From NCBI GenBank assembly GCA_002684605.1, contig NYVM01000065.1:49675-113674 (forward strand): a DNA stretch of 64,000 nucleotides. Direction: 5' to 3'. The translations under genes were made by a program, and so were the position numbers. The stretch is from Candidatus Pelagibacterales bacterium (GTDB lineage Bacteria > Pseudomonadota > Alphaproteobacteria > TMED109). This document shows, in pieces, positions 42,294 through 51,137 of the stretch. Each line of letters begins with the position of its first letter. Position 1 is the stretch's first letter. The notes under the pieces were generated by a model. It had not been told where the DNA came from and searched no databases. It was given only the letters and a program-made list of their open reading frames with translations.

Positions 42294-43091
42294 ATGTTAA
42301 TCAATAATTTATTTTCAGTTAAGGATAAAGTTGTCCTTGTAACGGGTGGTTCAAGAGGCATAGGGGAAATGCTTGCTTCAGGATATTGTGAGAATGGAGC
42401 TAAGGTTTATATATCGGCTAGGTCAAAAGATGTGGTAACTGAAACTGCAAAACGCATATCAGATAGCTATGATTCTGAATGTATTGGAATAGAATGCGAT
42501 ATTTCTTCAATAGAGGGTATAAATAGCCTATGTGATGAAATAAAAAATAAAGAAGACCATTTAGATATTTTAGTAAATAATGCAGGAGCAGCTTGGGCAT
42601 CTCCAATAGAAATTTTTCCTGAAATTGGTTGGGATAAAGTAATGGATATATGTGTGAAATCAATGTTTTTCCTGACACAAGGTTTATTGCCTATGCTTAA
42701 AAATTCTGCCACTAAAGAGGACCCATCTAGAGTTATTAATATTGGTTCTATAGATGGAATTAACAATCCTGAATTTAAAAATTTTTCTTATAGTGCAGCA
42801 AAATCAGCAGTACATCATATGACAAAGGTTTTAGCAGCAGAGTTAGTAAAAAAACATATTAATGTAAATGCAATAGCTCCTGGTCCTTTTCCAAGCAAGA
42901 TGCTTGGTTCAGCTGTAGAATTTAATTATTCAGAATTAGAACAAAGAAACCCAAGAGGTAGAATAGGGACAGCTGAAGATATAGCCGGTTTAGCAATATT
43001 TTTGTCATCCAGAGCTGGTGCTTATACAATAGGCGAAGTTATAACTTGTGACGGCGGTTTGGTTGCATCGGCAGGACATGATTTAAGTTAA
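42294..43091 (+). CDS. SDR family oxidoreductase (RhlG/3-oxoacyl reductase-like)
   Basis: A 265-residue classical short-chain dehydrogenase. The NAD(P) loop is TGGSRGIGE (about 17-25), the structural motif is NNAGAAWASP, the catalytic Ser lies in INIGSIDG, and the YxxxK pair in YSAAKSAVHH. The C-terminal LSSRAGAYTIGEVITCDGG is usual. It resembles RhlG-type 3-oxoacyl reductases, but the substrate is unknown. It stands alone on the plus strand and overlaps the convergent GST-like gene by 9 bases. Confidence 0.9.
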   Translation: MLINNLFSVKDKVVLVTGGSRGIGEMLASGYCENGAKVYISARSKDVVTETAKRISDSYDSECIGIECDISSIEGINSLCDEIKNKEDHLDILVNNAGAAWASPIEIFPEIGWDKVMDICVKSMFFLTQGLLPMLKNSATKEDPSRVINIGSIDGINNPEFKNFSYSAAKSAVHHMTKVLAAELVKKHINVNAIAPGPFPSKMLGSAVEFNYSELEQRNPRGRIGTAEDIAGLAIFLSSRAGAYTIGEVITCDGGLVASAGHDLS

Positions 43092-43901
43092 TTTTTTTTC
43101 TATATTTTTAATATATTTATGAGAATCAATTTTAAAGTTAGGGTGTTTCTTGAGTTTTTTGAAGTGATTTATGGATAGTTTAAAAGATTTTGATCCCATC
43201 TCACTAATTATAGAAGTAATTCCTTTTATGGATTTCTTTAAAGGAATAATTTCTCTATAAAATAGAGAGAACTCACAAAAAAAGCATATGTCTGCTAAGG
43301 TAATATTTTTAGAAGTAATAAAACCATATTTTTTATTGTCGCTAAGGGCATTTTCAATACCCGTCATATATGTAATGTAAGCTTCTTTAGCTTCGTTTCT
43401 TATTGTTTTGTTGACTGAATTGTTATTAAGAGAAAGTAAATATTTTTGGGAAGATCGGGCAAAAATAAGTGAGGTATCAAGAAAGCTGTCTATTCGAGAG
43501 CTTTCATATGGGTTTGAACCATATAAAGTATTATTTTTTGTTTTAAGTCTTGCAACCAATCGCATTATACTATTTGACTCAAAAATACCAATTTTCCCAT
43601 CTGGACTAAATGCAGCTGGAATTGTTCCATAAGGTTGTAACTCTAAAAAAGCATCAGTTTTGTAAAGTTTAATAGAAAAGCCTGTTTTTCCAGCAGTTGT
43701 TTTGTCAGCAAGTCTCGTTTTATCTTCTTCTGTTAAAGGTCTCGCATCAAAATCCCAAAGCCAATCTTTTATTTCAGTAGGTTTTGTGCCTCTTAGTTCA
43801 ATATTTATATCTAAAAATCTAGCAGTAATAGTAGATTTCCAAATTCTGGGAGTTGGCAAGTAACAAAATATTCTTAATAATGAATCAGAATTTTTTACCA
43901 T
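43083..43901 (-). CDS. GST-fold protein with an unusual N-terminal insertion
   Basis: A 272-residue GST-like protein. The first strand and helix (LRIFCYLPTPRIWKSTITARF) and the later cis-Pro segment GTIPAAFSPDG with FESNSIMRLV (about 92-115) form a thioredoxin-like domain. Between them, at about residues 38-82, lies an insertion of roughly 45 residues rich in charged residues. The C-terminal helical domain has NITLADICFFCEF. It is the last gene of a six-gene operon and overlaps the SDR gene by 7 bases. Function unknown; glutathione binding is not certain. Confidence 0.72.
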   Translation of the reverse strand: MVKNSDSLLRIFCYLPTPRIWKSTITARFLDINIELRGTKPTEIKDWLWDFDARPLTEEDKTRLADKTTAGKTGFSIKLYKTDAFLELQPYGTIPAAFSPDGKIGIFESNSIMRLVARLKTKNNTLYGSNPYESSRIDSFLDTSLIFARSSQKYLLSLNNNSVNKTIRNEAKEAYITYMTGIENALSDNKKYGFITSKNITLADICFFCEFSLFYREIIPLKKSIKGITSIISEMGSKSFKLSINHFKKLKKHPNFKIDSHKYIKNIEKKLT

Positions 43902-44620
43902 GCTTCTATATCCGGTCTAACTTCAACGTTAAATGACCATGCTGACCTAGCTTGATGTGCTACATGAAAAATTTCTTTAGCTATATCTGCAGGCTTGCAA
44001 AAGAAAATATCTTCTTTATCTGCAGCAAATATAGGCCTTGTTCTTGGGGTATCTATAGCGGCATCAACAAGTATATAAGCAACATGAACCCCCTTAGGTC
44101 CCAATTCCCTTGCTAAGGATTGTGCTAAAATTCTCTGAGCTGCTTTAGTAGGAGCAAAATATACAAAAGCTGGTTTTCCTCTTAGTGCAGATGTGTTGCC
44201 TGTAACAATTATAGAACCAGATTTATTTTCAATCATAGCAGGCGCTAAAGCTCTAGCAAAATAAAGTAATGATTTAGTATTAACATTAAAATTTCTATCT
44301 AACTTATCAGGGTTATCATCTAGAAAGCTTCCTGCTAGACCTCCATCTGCAACACCAGCAACAGCATTATGTATAAATATATTTGGATTACCTACTTCTT
44401 TAATAACTTTAGAGCATACAACTCTAATTTCCTCCATATTTGAAACGTCACATTTATATGCAAAAGAGTTGGGTATTTCTAATTTTAAACTATTGATAAA
44501 ATCTATATTTCTAGCGAGCATTACAACTTTATATCCACTATATGAAAATTTTTTAGCGGTCTCTTTGCCGGTTCCAGGACCGACCCCAGCAATTAAGCAA
44601 ATTTTTTCATTATTTTTCAT
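43895..44620 (-). CDS. SDR family protein with altered catalytic residues
   Basis: A 241-residue Rossmann-fold protein with AGVGPGTGKETAKKF at the cofactor site. Aligning on the conserved Lys159, the catalytic Tyr position holds Phe155 (YFAPTK, with a Tyr one place earlier at 154), and the Ser position is probably Asn142 in TGNTSALRG. A known SDR subgroup shares the FAPxK form and ends the core with GIHVA-like strands (here GVHVAYILVDAAID). It may use Tyr154, another donor, or be non-redox. It lies between two GST-fold genes, 17 bases after the upstream one. Confidence 0.82.
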   Translation of the reverse strand: MKNNEKICLIAGVGPGTGKETAKKFSYSGYKVVMLARNIDFINSLKLEIPNSFAYKCDVSNMEEIRVVCSKVIKEVGNPNIFIHNAVAGVADGGLAGSFLDDNPDKLDRNFNVNTKSLLYFARALAPAMIENKSGSIIVTGNTSALRGKPAFVYFAPTKAAQRILAQSLARELGPKGVHVAYILVDAAIDTPRTRPIFAADKEDIFFCKPADIAKEIFHVAHQARSAWSFNVEVRPDIEAW

Positions 44621-44637
44621 AGTATCTCTTCCTAAAT

Positions 44638-45243
44638 TTAATCCTTTTTTATAGTTTCAATGAATGAATCTTTCTGCTTAAAAGCTTCATATATTTTAAC
44701 TAAATTTGGTTTATTTTTTTTCCATTCTTCATTAGGGAATACATTATCTAAAACTAGACAGCATAAGCCAATTGTAACATGAAGCTTATTATAAGATTCT
44801 ATAAAAATATGTGATTCTTTTTCTAAGAAACTAAGAGATCTTAGAGCTCTTCCTTGCTCATGTTTTATTCCGTCTGGATAGTGAAATTCTTCTGGTTTAT
44901 AGATTTTTTCTCTAGCTCTAGAAACAATAGATTCAAAAGTTTGTGATGCAATTGAATCTAATGCATATATTTGCCAATAGTCTTCTGAATTTTGTGGAAT
45001 AAATTCTTTATTATTACTTTGTTTTTCCAAATAATTACATATCGTCATTGATTCTACTATGTTAAAACCTTCATCTGTTTCTAAAGTAGGTACCATTCCA
45101 TTTGGATTGTTTTTCATAATTAAAGCATCCTCAGATCTTGTAGTAGTAATTACTTCATCAATTTTATCGATTAGATTAAGCTCTCTAGCAATTATTCTAC
45201 ATTTTCTCGCTATAGGAGATGTCACAGTATAATATAGTTTCAT
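44638..45243 (-). CDS. glutathione S-transferase family protein
   Basis: A 201-residue GST. MKLYYTVTSPIARKCRII provides a TSP-A motif with Ser9 able to activate glutathione, as in beta- or zeta-like and bacterial GSTs. NGMVPTLETDEGFNIVESMTICNYLE (core MVPTL and ESMTI) completes the glutathione site. The C-terminal helical domain follows. It overlaps the thioesterase stop by one base, so the two are translationally coupled. Possible roles include dehalogenation, ether cleavage or maleylacetoacetate-type isomerisation. Confidence 0.88.
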   Translation of the reverse strand: MKLYYTVTSPIARKCRIIARELNLIDKIDEVITTTRSEDALIMKNNPNGMVPTLETDEGFNIVESMTICNYLEKQSNNKEFIPQNSEDYWQIYALDSIASQTFESIVSRAREKIYKPEEFHYPDGIKHEQGRALRSLSFLEKESHIFIESYNKLHVTIGLCCLVLDNVFPNEEWKKNKPNLVKIYEAFKQKDSFIETIKKD

Positions 45244-45689
45244 TATTTAAGTATCCCTTTCTCTCTATTAATTTTTTGCCAAATTCCTTCAGCTGTAAAA
45301 ACTAATTTTTTTTCTAAGGTCAATTCTACTCTTATAAAAATTGCCTTCCTTCCTACTTTTAAAGCTTTTCCAGTTCCTTCTATCCAAGCTCCAACTGGAG
45401 CAGGCCTCATAAAATTAGCATTAAAATTTGCAGTTACACTGGGCCCTTCTCCTGCTTTAGCTGCGATATATCCTCCTATACTATCAACAAAAGCCATAAG
45501 AAGGCCTCCATGAGATACCCCATTATAGTTTGAATGATGGTCTAATATTCTTATTCCCATAGTAACATCTGGATAATTTCCTTTTATAAAGTAAGGGCCA
45601 ATTCTATCGGTAAACATCCCATCTCTGGAATCATAAAGCTTAAAACCTTCTGGTGCATTTGCTGCCTCTATATGTTCTTCTTTGTACAT
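45243..45689 (-). CDS. hotdog-fold PaaI-like thioesterase
   Basis: A 148-residue hotdog protein. NYNGVSHGGLLMAFVDSIGGYIA carries the HGG motif (about 59-61) and the following Asp that activates water in PaaI-like thioesterases. VTANFNANFMRPAPVGAWIEG is the second conserved strand. It should hydrolyse an acyl-CoA to the free acid, possibly an aryl- or hydroxyacyl-CoA made in this operon. It is 17 bases after the SDR gene. Confidence 0.86.
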   Translation of the reverse strand: MYKEEHIEAANAPEGFKLYDSRDGMFTDRIGPYFIKGNYPDVTMGIRILDHHSNYNGVSHGGLLMAFVDSIGGYIAAKAGEGPSVTANFNANFMRPAPVGAWIEGTGKALKVGRKAIFIRVELTLEKKLVFTAEGIWQKINREKGILK

Positions 45690-45706
45690 GTAAAATATTT
45701 CCTTTA

Positions 45707-46471
45707 TTATTTTTCTTCTGGTTTAATTTCTCTATTATGAGTAGGTGTAATAATTATTTCATTTAATATTACTCGTTCAGGCATTTTTAAAATAAATACA
45801 ATTATTTCTGCAATATCTTCCGTTTGTATTAATTTGGTTCTGTCTTCTTTAGAAACAGGTATAGGTCTATTATCTAAAATTGGAGTTTCTACTTCACCAG
45901 GACATATAACACAACCACGAATGCCATTTATTTTTTCTTGAAGATTCATGGTGTTATTTAGTGAAATTACAGCATGTTTTGATGCTGCATAAGGAGCTCC
46001 TGCTAAACTAAACTCAGAAATAGCATTTGATAACCCAGCTATTGAAGCAGTAGTTATTATTAAACCATTTTTTTTTGGTCTCATAACTTCCAAGGCTGCA
46101 AATGTACAATTATATACACCTTTAATATTAATATCTAATACTTCATCCCAATCATCTAATTTTGCATTATTCCAATGCCTATCTTTAATATTCATTCCAT
46201 GGTTATTAAACAATAAATCAATTTTACCATGTTTTTTAATAATATTATTAGCTATATTCTGCATGCCTTTTCTATCTTTAGCATCTCCCTGAGCAACTTC
46301 AGCAGATCCTCCTAATTTAATTATTGAACTTGCAACTAATTCAAGAGGTTCTTTTCTTCTGCCTGTTAGAATTACTTTAACTCCTTCTTTAGCTAAAGAT
46401 AAAGCAGCACCTTCTCCTATCCCAGATCCAGCGCCTGTTATCCAAGCAACCATTCCTCTTAAATCTCTCAT
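45707..46471 (-). CDS. SDR family oxidoreductase
   Basis: A 254-residue classical short-chain dehydrogenase with intact sites: TGAGSGIGEGAAL (cofactor loop), NNHG (motif II variant), Ser in TTASIAGLS, and YAASKHAVISL. An Arg pair after the second strand (TGRRKEP) favours NADP(H). CPGEVETPI completes the family pattern. It is the second gene of the operon, 15 bases after the mandelate racemase-like gene. Confidence 0.9.
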   Translation of the reverse strand: MRDLRGMVAWITGAGSGIGEGAALSLAKEGVKVILTGRRKEPLELVASSIIKLGGSAEVAQGDAKDRKGMQNIANNIIKKHGKIDLLFNNHGMNIKDRHWNNAKLDDWDEVLDINIKGVYNCTFAALEVMRPKKNGLIITTASIAGLSNAISEFSLAGAPYAASKHAVISLNNTMNLQEKINGIRGCVICPGEVETPILDNRPIPVSKEDRTKLIQTEDIAEIIVFILKMPERVILNEIIITPTHNREIKPEEK

Positions 46472-46486
46472 TATTATTTCCTATTA

Positions 46487-47575
46487 TTAATTTGTTTTAT
46501 ATTGTTTCAATTTATCAAAATCAAATTCAAACCCTATACCAGGAAGATCTGAAGCTAATCCAAAGCCATTTTCTATTTTGAGAGGATGTGAAATATAATC
46601 CTCTATACCAAAGGCATGAACTTCCATATAAGCGGCATTAGGACATGCTGAAAGTAATTGTATATGGACATCATGAGCTCCATGCGACATAACAGGAAGA
46701 TTATTAGCTTCAGCGAGTCTAGCTATTTTCATAAAAGGTGTAAAGCCACCACAAGTAGTATAGTCTGGTTCAGGAAAATCAACCCCATTATAATGGAAAA
46801 GTAATTGAAACTCCTGAAGGGTATGAAGGTTTTCTCCAGCTGCAATTGGAGTTTTACCATTATTTTTTAAGTATGCATAACCTTTATAATCATCGGGAGT
46901 GATAGGCTCTTCTAGCCACGTAAGGTTAAAATTACTTAGTTCATTTGAGGCTTTTAAGGCTTGATCAACTCTCCAAGCTTCATTAGCATCAGCCATAAGT
47001 TCTATGTCATCTCCAATATGTTTTCTTACTGCTTCGACTCTTTGTAAGTCCTCTCTAAGGGATTCTCTACCTAAACGCATTTTTATAGCTTTGTAACCGT
47101 CTTTAATATTTTTAGTTGCATTATCTAATATCTTATTAACTGGAAAGTTTAAATCTATATTTCCAGCATAGACTTTAACCTTAGGAGAATATCCACCTAA
47201 TAGACGCCATAAGGGTTGTTTTAATCTTGTTGCTTGTAAATCCCAAAGAGCAGCATCCACAGCTGCTATAGCAAAACTTACAGGACCACCTCTACCTGCA
47301 TAATGGCTCTGTTTCCACATTTTTTTCCACAGATATTCAATTCTAGAGGAATCCGCTTTTATCAAAATTGGTTTATAAGTATCTTCTATAATTCTTGCTA
47401 TTGCTAGCTCTTGATTGCTATGCAATGTAGTATAACCCTGTCCAATATTTCCATTCTCATCTATAATTTTTACTATAACCAATCCAAAACCTGTCATTAT
47501 ACCTGCAGCATATGCTTCTACAGGCTCTTTAAGGGGAACAGTGTATGATAAAATCTCTATATTTTTAATATTCAT
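46487..47575 (-). CDS. mandelate racemase/muconate-lactonising enzyme family protein
   Basis: A 362-residue enolase-superfamily enzyme. The general base region reads K165-M-R167 in KAIKMRLG, so the second Lys of the usual KxK is Arg. Metal ligands are D196 (ADANEAW), E222 (LEEPI) and E248 (AAGENLH), and H298 in SHGAHDVH is the second base of the His/Asp type. Such KxR/His members are mostly acid-sugar dehydratases or racemases, although the substrate here is not known. It heads a six-gene minus-strand operon. Confidence 0.88.
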   Translation of the reverse strand: MNIKNIEILSYTVPLKEPVEAYAAGIMTGFGLVIVKIIDENGNIGQGYTTLHSNQELAIARIIEDTYKPILIKADSSRIEYLWKKMWKQSHYAGRGGPVSFAIAAVDAALWDLQATRLKQPLWRLLGGYSPKVKVYAGNIDLNFPVNKILDNATKNIKDGYKAIKMRLGRESLREDLQRVEAVRKHIGDDIELMADANEAWRVDQALKASNELSNFNLTWLEEPITPDDYKGYAYLKNNGKTPIAAGENLHTLQEFQLLFHYNGVDFPEPDYTTCGGFTPFMKIARLAEANNLPVMSHGAHDVHIQLLSACPNAAYMEVHAFGIEDYISHPLKIENGFGLASDLPGIGFEFDFDKLKQYKTN

Positions 47576-47753
47576 TTTTTAACCTAACTGTTAATTATAA
47601 ATCTTTGTTTTTAAACAAAATAAATTTAATAATATTTATTAAATCTATTAAGCTGATAAGAGAGTATACATTATATGATTTATTTTTAAAATAGTATTTG
47701 TAAATTGCATTTACTATTAAATATTATAGAGAATTTATTTTTTTTAAAATTGA

Positions 47754-47780
47754 TTGTCTTTATCTGTAATTAGTTATACA
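47754..47780 (+). promoter_or_regulatory. Possible promoter of the nuo operon
   Basis: TTGTCT (47754-47759) and TATACA (47775-47780), 15 bases apart, lie in the 271-base gap before nuoA. The spacing is short for sigma-70 and an alternative TTGATT lies 4 bases upstream. It would give a leader of about 60 bases before ATG 47847, which has a gaggt ribosome site. The rest of the gap holds nothing else I could recognise. Confidence 0.35.
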
Positions 47781-47846
47781 TAGGGGCTAATTATTATGAG
47801 ATTTTTTTTTATAGTAAATTACACATAATTTGTGTTGAGGTATTAA

Positions 47847-48212
47847 ATGACACCACTCTATATAGAGTATCTGCCTATAGCTATATTTATTGCATTTGCT
47901 GGTGGGCTATCTGTATTATTTGCCATTTCATCTTGGATGATTGGAAAGCAACTTCCTGACTCAGAAAAATTGTCTCCTTATGAATGTGGCTTTGAGCCAT
48001 TTGAGGATGCTAGAATTCAGTTTGACGTTAGGTTTTATTTAGTTGCAATATTATTTATTATATTTGACCTTGAGGTAGCATTTCTTTTTCCTTGGGCTGT
48101 TGCATTATCAGATATAGGTATTTTTGGTTTTATCTCTATGATGATATTTTTGTTTATCTTGACTATTGGCTTTATTTATGAGTGGAAAAAAGGAGCTCTA
48201 GAATGGGATTAA
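47847..48212 (+). CDS. nuoA: NADH-quinone oxidoreductase subunit A
   Basis: A 121-residue membrane subunit of complex I with three hydrophobic helices. [16 protein letters not shown], with the conserved Cys in the quinone-proximal loop, is the family signature, followed by [24 protein letters not shown] (core FDLEVAF). It starts the nuo operon. Its stop codon overlaps the nuoB start region by 10 bases. Confidence 0.96.
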   Translation: MTPLYIEYLPIAIFIAFAGGLSVLFAISSWMIGKQLPDSEKLSPYECGFEPFEDARIQFDVRFYLVAILFIIFDLEVAFLFPWAVALSDIGIFGFISMMIFLFILTIGFIYEWKKGALEWD

Positions 48213-48733
48213 AGCAAAACGCAAGCAGTTTAATTCAAGGAAAAGAAGCTTTTGAAGCGGCGGCTTCGGATGTTAGAAACAAAGGTTTTGTTGTAGCAAG
48301 AATAGATAAATTGTTTACATGGGCAAGAACTGGTTCTTTATGGCCAATGTCATTTGGACTAGCATGCTGTGCAGTTGAAATGATGCATGCTGGAGCAAGT
48401 AGATATGATTTAGATAGATTTGGATTAGTATTTAGACCAAGCCCAAGGCAATCAGATGTCATGATTGTAGCAGGTACTTTAACTAATAAAATGGCCCCAG
48501 CACTCAGAAAAGTATATGACCAGATGCCTGAACCAAGATGGGTTATATCAATGGGAAGCTGCGCTAATGGTGGAGGATATTATCACTACTCTTATTCTGT
48601 AGTAAGAGGATGCGATAGAATTGTTCCTGTTGATGTATATGTTCCTGGATGCCCTCCAACAGCGGAAGCACTTTTATACGGAATTATCCAATTACAAAAA
48701 AAAATTACGCGTCAAAATTCTTTAGGAGTATAA
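48203..48733 (+). CDS. nuoB: NADH-quinone oxidoreductase subunit B (N2 cluster)
   Basis: A 176-residue peripheral-arm subunit that holds the terminal 4Fe-4S cluster N2. The tandem Cys pair in LACCAVEMM, the Cys in MGSCANGGG and the Cys in [11 protein letters not shown] are the ligands. The start is set at ATG 48203, because aaggag lies 8 bases upstream; an in-frame ATG at 48182 would add seven residues inside nuoA. It sits next to NuoD at the quinone site. Confidence 0.96.
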   Translation: MGLKQNASSLIQGKEAFEAAASDVRNKGFVVARIDKLFTWARTGSLWPMSFGLACCAVEMMHAGASRYDLDRFGLVFRPSPRQSDVMIVAGTLTNKMAPALRKVYDQMPEPRWVISMGSCANGGGYYHYSYSVVRGCDRIVPVDVYVPGCPPTAEALLYGIIQLQKKITRQNSLGV

Positions 48734-48739
48734 ATTAAA

Positions 48740-49369
48740 TTGAATAAGGCATATCAAGACAGTTATAATAAAAGGCATGTTGATATTCAAAAAATCTTAA
48801 TCGAAAGATTTGCTGGAGGAGGTTTAGAGACCTATATTAAATTTGGTGAGTTGACCATAACTATAGATAAATCTAACCTTATAAAGGTAATAAGTTTTCT
48901 AAAAGAAGATAAAGATTTTCAATTTAAACAGTTAATAGATATTTGCGGAGTAGATTATCCAAATAGATTGGAAAGGTTTGAAATTGTTTATCACTTGTTA
49001 AGTTTAAATTTAAATCAAAGAATAAGAGTAAAATTATCTGTTAAAGATGGAGATATGGTTCCTTCCATTGTTACAATATTTGAGGCTGCTAATTGGCACG
49101 AGCGAGAAGTGTGGGATTTATATGGTGTAATATTTTCAGATCATCCAGATTTACGTCGTATTTTAACTGATTATGGCTTTGAAGGACATCCTTTAAGAAA
49201 GGACTTTCCTTTATCTGGGTTTACTCAGGTTAAATATGATGATTCAGAGAAAAGAGTAATAAATGAGAAAGTAAATTTAGTTCAAGACTTTAGGAGCTTT
49301 GATTTTGAAAGTCCATGGGAAGGGCCAGAGTATAATGACGTAGGTAAAAGTTTGGGTAAAAAAAAATGA
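48740..49369 (+). CDS. nuoC: NADH-quinone oxidoreductase subunit C
   Basis: A 209-residue peripheral subunit (30 kDa type). [21 protein letters not shown] and the [38 protein letters not shown] block (cores EREVWDLYG and GHPLRKDFP) identify it. It begins with TTG 48740, six bases after nuoB, and no ATG nearby fits. NuoC and NuoD are separate genes, as is usual in alphaproteobacteria, not fused as in enterics. Confidence 0.95.
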   Translation: MNKAYQDSYNKRHVDIQKILIERFAGGGLETYIKFGELTITIDKSNLIKVISFLKEDKDFQFKQLIDICGVDYPNRLERFEIVYHLLSLNLNQRIRVKLSVKDGDMVPSIVTIFEAANWHEREVWDLYGVIFSDHPDLRRILTDYGFEGHPLRKDFPLSGFTQVKYDDSEKRVINEKVNLVQDFRSFDFESPWEGPEYNDVGKSLGKKK

Positions 49370-50544
49370 CAGATGTGCAATTAAAAAATATGACATTAAA
49401 TTTTGGACCTCAGCATCCAGCAGCCCATGGAGTACTTCGTCTAGTTTTAGAAATGGATGGGGAAGTAGTTGAAAGAACCGACCCGCATATAGGTTTGCTG
49501 CATAGAGGTACTGAAAAATTAATTGAACACAAAACATATATGCAAGCTATACCATATTTTGATAGATTAGATTATGTATCTCCTATGTGTCAGGAGCATG
49601 CTTTTGTATTATCTGCAGAGAAATTATTAAATATTAAAGTTCCTATAAGAGCGCTTTTTATAAGAGTACTATTTGATGAAATTACAAGAGTTCTTAACCA
49701 TTCGCTTCAAATTGCTGCACAAGGTTTAGATTTAGGAGCTACAACTCCTTTCTTATGGCTTTTTGAAGAACGAGAAAAATTAATGGGTTTTTATGAGCAA
49801 GTATCTGGTTCTAGACTTCATGCTGCTTACTATAGAGTTGGAGGAGTGCACCAAGACCTTCCAGAAAATCTAATAGCCGATATTGAAGAATGGTTATCAG
49901 GCTTTGGAAAAGTAGTAGAAGATATAGAAACTTTACTTTCGGATAACCGAATATTTAAGCAAAGGACTGTGGATATAGGGGTTGTTTCACCTGAGGAAGC
50001 ATTAAATTGGGGATTTACAGGTCCAATGCTAAGAGGTTCAGGAGTTGCATGGGATTTAAGAAAGTCTCAACCTTATGCGATATATGATGAAGTTGATTTC
50101 GATGTTCCTGTGGGTAAAAATGGAGATTGTTATGATCGCTATTTATTAAGAGTTGAAGAAATGAAACAGAGCGTAAAGATAATTCGTCAGGTTTTAGATA
50201 ACATGCCGCCAGGTAACGTTATAGTTGATGATTCTAGGTTTTATCCTCCTAAAAGAGATGAGATGAAACATTCAATGGAGGCTCTAATCAATCATTTTAA
50301 ACTATTTACAGAAGGAGTGAGAGTTCCTGCTGGAGAAGTATATACTGCTGTAGAGGCTCCTAAGGGGGAGTTTGGTGTGTATTTAGTATCAGATGGGTCA
50401 AGTAAGCCATATAGATGTAAAATAAGAGCTCCTGGGTTCTCTCATTTACAAGGTTTAGATTTCATGGCTAAAGGACATATGTTAGCTGATTTAGTAGCTT
50501 GTATAGCCACATTAGACGTTGTGTTTGGAGAGATTGACAGATGA
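49366..50544 (+). CDS. nuoD: NADH-quinone oxidoreductase subunit D (49 kDa)
   Basis: A 392-residue subunit forming the quinone chamber with Nuo[23 protein letters not shown] (core GPQHPAAHG), the [16 protein letters not shown] segment and [12 protein letters not shown] near the quinone-binding Tyr and His are intact. [15 protein letters not shown] and the C-terminal VFGEIDR are typical. Its start overlaps nuoC by 4 bases. Confidence 0.97.
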   Translation: MTDVQLKNMTLNFGPQHPAAHGVLRLVLEMDGEVVERTDPHIGLLHRGTEKLIEHKTYMQAIPYFDRLDYVSPMCQEHAFVLSAEKLLNIKVPIRALFIRVLFDEITRVLNHSLQIAAQGLDLGATTPFLWLFEEREKLMGFYEQVSGSRLHAAYYRVGGVHQDLPENLIADIEEWLSGFGKVVEDIETLLSDNRIFKQRTVDIGVVSPEEALNWGFTGPMLRGSGVAWDLRKSQPYAIYDEVDFDVPVGKNGDCYDRYLLRVEEMKQSVKIIRQVLDNMPPGNVIVDDSRFYPPKRDEMKHSMEALINHFKLFTEGVRVPAGEVYTAVEAPKGEFGVYLVSDGSSKPYRCKIRAPGFSHLQGLDFMAKGHMLADLVACIATLDVVFGEIDR

Positions 50545-51137
50545 GTATAAGAAGACCCGCTCCAGAAAACTTGCAACCAGAAAATTTTGTTTTCACAAAA
50601 GATAATATTAACAGAATTAATAAGATTTTTCTTAAATATCCAGAAGGTAAAAAAGCTAGTGCATTGTTACCTTTGTTAGATTTAGCTCAAAGACAACATG
50701 ATAATTGGCTTCCAAAGGCTGCTATGTCTGAAATTGCTAGAATGTTAAATTTGCCAATGATTAAAGTTATGGAAGTGGCTACTTTTTATACTATGTATAA
50801 TTTGTATCCAGTAGGTAAGAATTTGCTACAAGTGTGTACTACGACGCCTTGCTGGTTAAGAGGAAGTGATGACATAGTTTCGGTGTGTAAAAATAAATTA
50901 GGAATTAATTTTGGAGAAACTACAAAAGACAATAAATTTACTTTATTAGAGGTGGAATGCCTCGGAGCTTGTTCAAATGCCCCAATGGTTCAGATAAATG
51001 ATAATTTTTATGAAGATCTAGATAAAGAGTCTATTAAAAATATTATAGAAGATTTAAAAAAAGATAAACAGCCTAAAATTGGACCTCAGTCTAATAGAAA
51101 AGGCTCAGAACCTAAAAGAATTAAGGTGGTAGCATAA
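50541..51137 (+). CDS. nuoE: NADH-quinone oxidoreductase subunit E (24 kDa)
   Basis: A 198-residue peripheral subunit with the 2Fe-2S cluster N1a. The ligands are CTTTPC (Cys-x4-Cys) and, about 40 residues later, CLGAC (Cys-x3-Cys). [16 protein letters not shown] is the conserved thioredoxin-like part. The C-terminal tail of about 25 basic residues ([15 protein letters not shown]) resembles that of other alphaproteobacterial NuoE proteins. It overlaps nuoD by 4 bases and nuoF by 1. Confidence 0.96.
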   Translation: MSIRRPAPENLQPENFVFTKDNINRINKIFLKYPEGKKASALLPLLDLAQRQHDNWLPKAAMSEIARMLNLPMIKVMEVATFYTMYNLYPVGKNLLQVCTTTPCWLRGSDDIVSVCKNKLGINFGETTKDNKFTLLEVECLGACSNAPMVQINDNFYEDLDKESIKNIIEDLKKDKQPKIGPQSNRKGSEPKRIKVVA

